A DNA stretch of 64,000 nucleotides from Betaproteobacteria bacterium (GTDB lineage: Bacteria > Pseudomonadota > Gammaproteobacteria > Burkholderiales > Usitatibacteraceae), in contig JADJSD010000006.1 in assembly GCA_016711875.1 (NCBI GenBank), positions 186,001 to 250,000 on the forward strand, read 5' to 3'. Below the pieces are notes generated by a model. The model ran no database searches. It saw nothing but the letters and a program-made list of their open reading frames with translations, and was not told where the DNA came from. Shown here one piece after another: positions 58,883 through 64,000 of this stretch (positions are counted from its first letter, which is position 1; the number at the start of each line of letters is the position of its first letter). The position numbers were made by a program, and so were the translations under genes.

Positions 58883-60100
58883 GTGCTCTACCAACTGTAC
58901 GACTGGCAGCGCGCATCCCTCGAGCCGTGGCGGGCCCTCGCGAGCTACGCGAACGAGGCCTACGGAAATCCCGACAGTCCCCTTTCGAGCATTCCCGGCG
59001 CGAAGAACGCCGCCGCCGCCTTCGACCTGATGACGCGCCTCACGCAGCGCTACGAGCGGCCGGCGTTCGGCTACGCGTCGATCGCTACGACGGCGGGCGA
59101 ATTCCCGGTCTACGAGGTGTTCGAACTCGCGAAGCCCTTCTGCAAGCTGCTGCACTTCGTGAAGAAGGGCGCGCCGCCGCAGCCCAAGGTGCTGGTGTTC
59201 GCGCCGCTCTCGGGCCATTTCGCGACGCTCCTTCGCGACACCGTGGGGCGTTTGCTCGTCGACCACGACGTGTGGATCACGGACTGGATCGACGCGAAGG
59301 AAGTGCCGCTCGCCGCGGGCGAGTTCCATTTCGACACCTACGTGGACTACGTGCGCGAATTCATCCGCTTCGTGGGGCCGAACGTCCATGCGATCAGCGT
59401 GTGCCAGCCCACGGTGCCGGTGCTCTCGGGCGTCTCGCTCATGGCCGCGGCCGGCGAGGAGGTGCCGCGTTCGCTCACGATGATGGGCGGCCCGATCGAC
59501 ACGCGCAAGGGCGCGACGGCCGTGAACGACTTCGCCCAGTACCGGCCGATGTCCTGGTTCGAGGCGAAGGTGATCCAGCGCGTGCCGATGCGCTACCCCG
59601 GCTTCCTGCGCCGCGTGTATCCGGGTTTCCTGCAGTTCGCGGGCTTCGTCGCGATGAACCCGGACCGCCACATCGACTCGCACGTGCAGTACTACCACCA
59701 GCTCGTGAAGAACGACGGCGACAGCGCCGACGCGCACCGCCGTTTCTACGACGAGTACAACGCGGTGATGGACCTGCCCGCCGACTACTACCTCGAGACG
59801 GTCGAGCGCGTCTTCCACCAGCACCTCCTGCCGCGGGGCCTGCTCGAGGTGAACGGGGAGCTCGTGAAGCCGCAGGCCATCAAGCGCAGCGCGCTCCTCA
59901 CCATCGAGGGCGAGCTGGACGACATCGCCGGCCCGGGGCAGACGCACGCCGCCCACGGGCTGTGCCGCGGCATTCCCGCCGCGGCGAAGGAGCGCTTCAC
60001 CGCGCCCGCCTGCGGCCACTACGGCATCTTCTCGGGCCGCAAGTACCGCGAGACGATCTACCCGAAGATCCGCGACTTCATCGCGAAGCACGACAAGTAA
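58883..60100 (+). CDS. phaZ: Intracellular polyhydroxyalkanoate depolymerase
   Basis: 405 residues. MLYQLYDWQRASLEPWRALA is the characteristic beginning of intracellular PhaZ1-type depolymerases, which decides the GTG 58883 start (ACGGAGG ten bases upstream). The nucleophile is Cys174 in ISVCQPTVPVL, equivalent to the Cys of Ralstonia PhaZ1, instead of Ser of extracellular enzymes; TIEGELDDIAGPGQT and GHYGIFSGRKYRE carry the Asp and His. It releases 3-hydroxybutyrate from native PHB granules. The next gene, on the same strand, is a PhaM-like protein. Confidence 0.95.
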   Translation: MLYQLYDWQRASLEPWRALASYANEAYGNPDSPLSSIPGAKNAAAAFDLMTRLTQRYERPAFGYASIATTAGEFPVYEVFELAKPFCKLLHFVKKGAPPQPKVLVFAPLSGHFATLLRDTVGRLLVDHDVWITDWIDAKEVPLAAGEFHFDTYVDYVREFIRFVGPNVHAISVCQPTVPVLSGVSLMAAAGEEVPRSLTMMGGPIDTRKGATAVNDFAQYRPMSWFEAKVIQRVPMRYPGFLRRVYPGFLQFAGFVAMNPDRHIDSHVQYYHQLVKNDGDSADAHRRFYDEYNAVMDLPADYYLETVERVFHQHLLPRGLLEVNGELVKPQAIKRSALLTIEGELDDIAGPGQTHAAHGLCRGIPAAAKERFTAPACGHYGIFSGRKYRETIYPKIRDFIAKHDK

Positions 60101-60111
60101 CCGGAGGACGC

Positions 60112-60591
60112 ATGGCCAAGCCCGTCACCCCGCAGGACATGTTCGACCTGTGGCAGAAGATGGTGAACCCGGGGGCCTATCCCCTGCAGTCGCTCATGTT
60201 CCCGGTGCTCGATGCCGAGGAACTCGAGAAGAAGATCCGCGAGCTCGAGGTCGTGGAGCACTGGCTCAAGGCCAACCTCAACATGCTGCAGCTGTCCATC
60301 AAGAGCCTGGAGTACCAGCGCCAGATGGTGCAGGGCGGCGAGCGCGTGCGCGCGGCGATGGAGAATCCCGAGGCGCCGCCGGCCGAGGGCGTCGAGGCGG
60401 AGGAGGAAGCCTCGAATCCCGCGATGTGGGCCTGGAACATGATGAAGCAGGCCGGCACCGATGCGGCCGAGGCGATGGGGCGCGCGGTGGAGGCGGCGGG
60501 GACCACCGCTCGCGACGCGGCCGAGGTCGCCAAGAAGACCGTCGCGCCGAAGCGCAAGAAGGCCGTGCGACGCAAGCGGAAGGCCGCCTAG
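60112..60591 (+). CDS. phaM: PhaM-like PHB granule-associated protein
   Basis: 159 residues. The helical core VLDAEELEKKIRELEVVEHW, LKANLNMLQLSIKSLEYQRQ corresponds to the PhaM pattern (LD..E..K.I..LK.VE.WL..NL.ML...I..LE.QR), while the C-terminus is a Lys/Ala/Arg tail (KKTVAPKRKKAVRRKRKAA) like the DNA-binding end of PhaM. In Ralstonia PhaM activates PHB synthase and attaches granules to the nucleoid. Here it lies 11 bp after phaZ, in a two-gene unit, which supports the assignment. Confidence 0.82.
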   Translation: MAKPVTPQDMFDLWQKMVNPGAYPLQSLMFPVLDAEELEKKIRELEVVEHWLKANLNMLQLSIKSLEYQRQMVQGGERVRAAMENPEAPPAEGVEAEEEASNPAMWAWNMMKQAGTDAAEAMGRAVEAAGTTARDAAEVAKKTVAPKRKKAVRRKRKAA

Positions 60592-60632
60592 GCTTCGCGC
60601 TTTTCGTACCCCGGCTTCTGAGGCTTCGGGAT

Positions 60633-60803
60633 CGGCCCTGCGGGGTGTGGGTCGTATTTTTCCGGTTTTCCCCAGGGCGAGTGAACTTGCCGTCGTCTTC
60701 GCTTCCTTCGGGCGTCGAGACATAGGCGGGGGTGTCGCCGTGGCAATCACCGTGAGTCGCCCGGGAAAACCGGAAAAATGCGACACCACACCCCGCAGGG
60801 CCG
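60633..60803. repeat. 171-bp element with 40-bp near-perfect terminal inverted repeats
   Basis: Left arm 60633-60672 and right arm 60763-60803 are reverse complements at about 37 of 40 positions, with one 1-nt gap (gtgtgg-gtcgtattttt versus gtgtggtgtcgcattttt). Similarity continues into the interior (gggcga then gtga/ctca). The 90-bp interior has no ORF. It occupies most of the 329-bp gap between phaM and the Bug receptor gene. It could be a MITE-like element, or encode a long hairpin RNA/terminator. No target-site duplication is obvious. Confidence 0.8.
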
Positions 60804-60920
60804 TTGACCATTCGCGGCTTCGGTGGCGTGACATCGAGGCTGCGGCCGCCGCCGCCGCTGCCGACCGGGATTTCTCGGTTATCGTATCGGCTTCCCGTTG
60901 ACCCCCGACCTGGAGTTCCC

Positions 60921-61901
60921 ATGCGCACCGCGATGAAACACCTGGCTTCCGTCCTGGCCGCCTGTTCGATGATCCTCGCCGGCGCCGCTCACGCGCAGGC
61001 CTGGCCCACGAAGACCGTCACGCTCGTCGTCCCCTACGCCCCCGGCGGCGGGCACGACACGATGGCGCGCATCGTCGCGGAGAAGCTCGGCCCGAGGCTG
61101 GGCCAGACGGTGATCGTGGAGAACAAGCCGGGCGGCGGCGGCATGGTGGGCACGGAGTTCGTCGTGAAGGCGCCCGCCGACGGCCACACGCTCCTCTTTT
61201 CGTCCCCGGCGGAGATCGTCATCGCGCCGAGCGTGTACAAGGCGATGCGCTACGACCCCGTGAAGGACTTGACGCCCATCACGCAGGTGGGCGACACGCC
61301 GCTCGTGCTGATGGCGCATCCGGGGCAGGGCGTGAAGACGCTCGCCGAGCTCATCGCGAAGGCGAAGAAGGAGCCCGGCAAGCTCAGCTACGGCACCGCG
61401 GGCAACGCGAGCTCGCAGCACCTGGCGGGCGCATGGATCAACAACCTCGCGGGCATCGACCTCGCGCACATCCCGTACAAGGGCGCGGGCCCGGCTACCA
61501 ACGACCTTCTGGGCGGCCAGGTGCCCTACGCGATCCTGGGCATGGCGCCGGTGATGCAGCACATCAAGTCCGGGCGCATCACGGCGCTCGCGGTGATGAC
61601 CCCGAAGCGCCTCGACTGGGCGAAGGACATCCCCACGGTCGCCGAGACGCCGGGCATGGCCGGCTTCCAGGCCAACCACTGGATGGGCCTGCTGGGGCCG
61701 GCGAACCTGTCCCCGGAGATCGTCGCGAAGCTGCAGGCCGAGGTGGCCGCGGTGCTCGCGATGCCCGATGTCGCCGACCGCCTGCGCGGCATCGGCATCG
61801 ACCCGGTCGGCAGCAAGACGGCGGATTTCCGCAAGTTCCTCGCGGAGGAGCGCGAGCGATTCGCGAAGATGTTCAAGCTGGCGGGCCTGCAGCCGGAATA
61901 G
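60921..61901 (+). CDS. Bug-family tripartite tricarboxylate receptor
   Basis: 326 residues with a signal peptide (LASVLAACSMILAGAAHA). The Bug signature is WPTKTVTLVVPYAPGGGHDTMAR, VIVENKPGGGGMVG, and in the middle GTAGNASSQHLAGAWINNL, DLAHIPYKGAGPATNDLLGGQV. It binds an organic acid in the periplasm for a TctAB-type permease or sensor; neither is in the window, as is usual for these numerous betaproteobacterial receptors. It precedes the ComA-like gene by seven bases, so a joint role is likely. Confidence 0.95.
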   Translation: MRTAMKHLASVLAACSMILAGAAHAQAWPTKTVTLVVPYAPGGGHDTMARIVAEKLGPRLGQTVIVENKPGGGGMVGTEFVVKAPADGHTLLFSSPAEIVIAPSVYKAMRYDPVKDLTPITQVGDTPLVLMAHPGQGVKTLAELIAKAKKEPGKLSYGTAGNASSQHLAGAWINNLAGIDLAHIPYKGAGPATNDLLGGQVPYAILGMAPVMQHIKSGRITALAVMTPKRLDWAKDIPTVAETPGMAGFQANHWMGLLGPANLSPEIVAKLQAEVAAVLAMPDVADRLRGIGIDPVGSKTADFRKFLAEERERFAKMFKLAGLQPE

Positions 61902-61908
61902 GAAAGCC

Positions 61909-62697
61909 ATGAGCACGCCCTTCGGGTTCGTCCCCATCGACGGCCGCCGCACGCAGGCGAAGCCGCGCAAGACCGGCATGAGCATGATCATCGACGACGG
62001 GCTGCCGCTCGCCTACGTCGAGAGCGTGCTCGAGATCGCCGCGCCCTACATCGACCTCATGAAGATCAAGACGGGCACCGCGCGCCTCTACCCGCGCGAG
62101 GTGCTCATGCGGAAATTGAAGCTCTACCAGTCGAAGGCCATCAAGCCCTTCATCGGCGGGCAGTTCCACGAGTACGTCTTCGCCACGATGGGCGATGCGG
62201 CGCTGCCGGCGTTCTACGACGAGGCGCTCGCCCTGGGCTTCACCACCATCGAGATCTCGGACAACACGGTGCCGCTCACGGAGAAGCAGCGGTTCAGCCA
62301 GATCGCCGGCGCGGTGAAGGCGGGGCTGGAGGTGTTCGGCGAGGTGGGCTCGAAGGAGACGATGAGCAACCCGGCGCTCCTCATCGACCAGGCGAAGGTG
62401 TGCCTCGACGCCGGGTCGAGCCTCGTGCTGGTGGAAGCGGCGGAACTGGTGGACGACGGCGTGGTGCGCGAGGCCACGCTCGACATCATCAAGAAGAACC
62501 TGCCGATGGAAAAGATCATGATCGAGCTGCCGGGCCCGTGGATCGCGGGCGTGCGCAGCTGCGACATCGAGGCGATGAAGAAGATGGTGTTCGCCGAGTT
62601 CGGACCGGACGTGAACCTCGCCAACATCGACGTGAAGACGATCTTCGACACCGAGGCCCAACGCGTCGGGCTGGGGACGGGCGGGCCGATCAAGTAG
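61909..62697 (+). CDS. Phosphosulfolactate synthase (ComA)-family protein
   Basis: 262 residues, TIM-barrel. Blocks typical of ComA: GMSMIIDDGLPLAYVESVLE, YIDLMKIKTGTARLYP (in part), FTTIEISDNTVPL, FGEVGSKETMSN, LVLVEAAELVDDGVV and WIAGVRSCDIEAM. Archaeal ComA adds sulfite to phosphoenolpyruvate at the start of coenzyme M synthesis; in bacteria homologues occur without coenzyme M, sometimes for sulfolactate or spore sulfolactate. Here it directly follows a Bug receptor and no ComB/ComC is present, so its reaction is uncertain. ATG 61909 has GGAAAG before it. Confidence 0.82.
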   Translation: MSTPFGFVPIDGRRTQAKPRKTGMSMIIDDGLPLAYVESVLEIAAPYIDLMKIKTGTARLYPREVLMRKLKLYQSKAIKPFIGGQFHEYVFATMGDAALPAFYDEALALGFTTIEISDNTVPLTEKQRFSQIAGAVKAGLEVFGEVGSKETMSNPALLIDQAKVCLDAGSSLVLVEAAELVDDGVVREATLDIIKKNLPMEKIMIELPGPWIAGVRSCDIEAMKKMVFAEFGPDVNLANIDVKTIFDTEAQRVGLGTGGPIK

Positions 62698-62783
62698 GGC
62701 AAGGAGGACGACGGGGTCCGCGGCCGAGCGATCGGCTTGCCCGTCGCCGATGCGGGAAGCCTGACGCAGGTCAAACGGCCACG

Positions 62784-62840
62784 ATTGCGCGCGCCCGGGC
62801 GCGCAATACGGCTTGGCAGGGCGCTTGCGCGGTGCGCAAG
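62784..62840. other. Two stem-loops after the ComA-like gene
   Basis: ATTGCGCGC (62784-62792) / GCGCGCAAT (62799-62807), and CTTGCGC (62824-62830) / GCGCAAG (62834-62840). Both stems are perfect; neither has a U-tail. The 196-bp gap to the next gene contains nothing else notable. Confidence 0.45.
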
Positions 62841-62893
62841 ATAGGTGGCGAACCGGCGCCATGAGTGCCGGGTTGAGTGGGAGGACCCCTGCG

Positions 62894-64000
62894 GTGAACC
62901 TGCGGTCCCTCGTTCTGGTGGCCTGCCTGGCGGGTGGCCTGCTTCCGGCCGGCATTTCGGCTGCCCGCTCCCTCGAGCAGATCCGCGCCAGCGGCGAGCT
63001 TCGCATCTGCGTGGCCGGCTCCAGCGCCCCGTTCTACCAACGCAATGCCGAGGCGTTCGCGCGACACCTGGGCGTCGCGCCGAAAGTGCGCGGCCTCCCC
63101 GCCTGGGACGACCAGTTCCGCGCCGCCGACGGCACGGTCGAGCGCGACGCGAGCTACGCGCCGGCGCTCCTGGCCGTCGGCGCCTGCGACCTCTATCCGA
63201 ACGACTTGCACATCGTGCCCTGGCGCGAATCCAAGATGGATCTCGTGCCGCTCTACCGGGCACGCAAGGTGGTCGTCGCGAACCGTGCCCTGCAATCGGC
63301 GATCGTCTCGCCCGCCGACCTCGCCGGCCGCCGTGCGGCCGTGCAGAAGGGAACCGCCTACGACAGCTGGATCGCGCAGCAGAACGCGACTGCCCTGGCC
63401 CGCAACCCGGTCGCGGTCACGCACGTGCCTACCGCGGAAGCCTTCGTGCGCGTGGCCCAGGGGCAGGCGGATTTCACGGTCGTGGGCAGCGAGTCGGCCT
63501 TCCGCTGGGTGCGCGGCGACCTCGACAAGCTCGCGATCCTATTCGCCGTGGACGAACCGGTTCGTGTCGGCTGGGCCGTGCCCACCGGCGAGGAGGCGCT
63601 CAAGCAGGCCGTGGCGGATTACTTCACCGCGAGCCGGCGCGTGGGATCGGAGCTGGACGAGAGCTGGCACGCCTATTACGCCGTCTCGCTGATGGAGTAC
63701 CAGCTCTTCGAATCCTCGCTGCAGGCGGACAAGGGCGGCATCCCGCTTCGCACGTTGCTCACGTGGCTGCTGCCGGTCGCCACGGGGCTGCTCGGCGCCC
63801 TGCTCGCGGTGGCCATCTGGAACCGGCGGTTGCGGGGCGAGGTGGCGCTGCGGCGCGAATCGGAAGATGCCTTGCGCGAAAGCGAGGAGCGCCTGGAGCT
63901 CGCGATGCGCGGCGCGACCCTCGGCCTGTGGGAGTGGCGGCGCGAAACGGGCGACCTCTTCACCAACGACACCTGGGCTTCGCTGCTGGGCTTCGAGGCG
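62894..64000 (+). CDS. Membrane sensor: periplasmic SBP3-like domain + TM + PAS (cut by window end)
   Basis: The first 369 residues are visible. A signal or first helix (LRSLVLVACLAGGLLPAGIS) leads into a periplasmic amino-acid-binding-protein-like domain: SLEQIRASGELRICVAGSSA, PADLAGRRAAVQKGTAYDSW, ADFTVVGSESAFRWV. A transmembrane helix (about 289-311, TWLLPVATGLLGALLAVAIW) is followed by a coiled linker (RRESEDALRESEERLELAMR) and the start of a PAS domain (GATLGLWEWRRETGDLF). The output (histidine kinase or GGDEF) lies beyond the window. GTG 62894 has GGGAGGA upstream; an in-frame ATG at 62861 is an alternative. Confidence 0.88.
   Translation, partial: MNLRSLVLVACLAGGLLPAGISAARSLEQIRASGELRICVAGSSAPFYQRNAEAFARHLGVAPKVRGLPAWDDQFRAADGTVERDASYAPALLAVGACDLYPNDLHIVPWRESKMDLVPLYRARKVVVANRALQSAIVSPADLAGRRAAVQKGTAYDSWIAQQNATALARNPVAVTHVPTAEAFVRVAQGQADFTVVGSESAFRWVRGDLDKLAILFAVDEPVRVGWAVPTGEEALKQAVADYFTASRRVGSELDESWHAYYAVSLMEYQLFESSLQADKGGIPLRTLLTWLLPVATGLLGALLAVAIWNRRLRGEVALRRESEDALRESEERLELAMRGATLGLWEWRRETGDLFTNDTWASLLGFEA

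Noticed and set aside
60592..60920. tRNA or small-protein gene in the gap after phaM
   Set aside because: No cloverleaf or TPsiC-loop sequence and no plausible ORF; the gap is taken up by the long inverted repeat.

Overview
The window is GC-rich chromosomal DNA with almost no non-coding space. The gene set points to a Betaproteobacterium of the Burkholderiales/Nitrosomonadales type: an intracellular PHB depolymerase next to a PhaM-like granule protein, a Bug-type periplasmic receptor, Kup, DsbB, SixA, a CheW/MCP pair, a DnaQ-UvrC(Cho)-like fusion and many small alphaproteobacterial/betaproteobacterial families of unknown function. I see no rRNA, tRNA, CRISPR, insertion sequence, integrase or prophage gene; codon use is uniform, so this looks like core chromosome.

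Layout. 1-9.1 kb: end of a transglutaminase-like protein, an exonuclease/GIY-YIG fusion, a zinc-ribbon protein, a META lipoprotein, a glycine-zipper protein, Kup, a large DUF5916 outer-membrane protein and a hemolysin-III protein. 9.1-16.7 kb: epimerase, O-methyltransferase, cystathionine beta-lyase, exported phosphatase, SDR, TauE/SafE exporter, PhoD phosphatase, DsbB. 16.8-21 kb: a manganese locus in which two yybP-ykoY riboswitches point away from each other, one leading TerC plus a universal stress protein, the other leading a LysR-type protein that consists only of the DNA-binding domain, followed by a GlcG/HbpS-like protein and an amidase. 22-25 kb: an aspartate carbamoyltransferase with an N-terminal helix-turn-helix, whose promoter lies between two copies of a palindromic operator; divergent from a ROK kinase. 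25-29 kb: CheW, MCP with a C-terminal CheR/CheB tether, exported MsrA, YceI. 29-42 kb: beta-lactamase-like hydrolase, MFS transporter, FecR/DUF6600 protein, a 1041-residue AsmA-like protein with a giant charged helix, MsbA-like ABC exporter, prolyl oligopeptidase, SixA. 42-46 kb: HMA metallochaperone, CDF exporter, CorA-like channel. 46-50 kb: ECF sigma factor / anti-sigma / exported protein operon, maleylacetoacetate isomerase, Nudix hydrolase. 50-54 kb: LysR, then a TetR gene with operators, hydrolase and membrane protein. 54-58.7 kb: GST, FabH, SDR, DUF6279 lipoprotein, prolyl iminopeptidase. 58.8-64 kb: PhaZ, PhaM, a 171-bp long-inverted-repeat element, Bug receptor, ComA-like protein, and the start of a membrane sensor cut by the window edge.

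Five otherwise well-conserved genes carry a single small indel (near 1421, 3634, 22882, 44171 and 45957). Because one of them is pyrB, residual sequencing/assembly errors are the simplest explanation, and I annotate these as single CDS spans with the break noted.

The most interesting material is (1) the divergent pair of manganese riboswitches, one controlling a DNA-binding-domain-only LysR protein, (2) the HTH-ATCase fusion with paired operators hugging its own promoter, (3) the 60633-60803 inverted-repeat element, (4) matching TetR operators flanking the tetR gene, and (5) the wHTH-coil-AsmA chimera.
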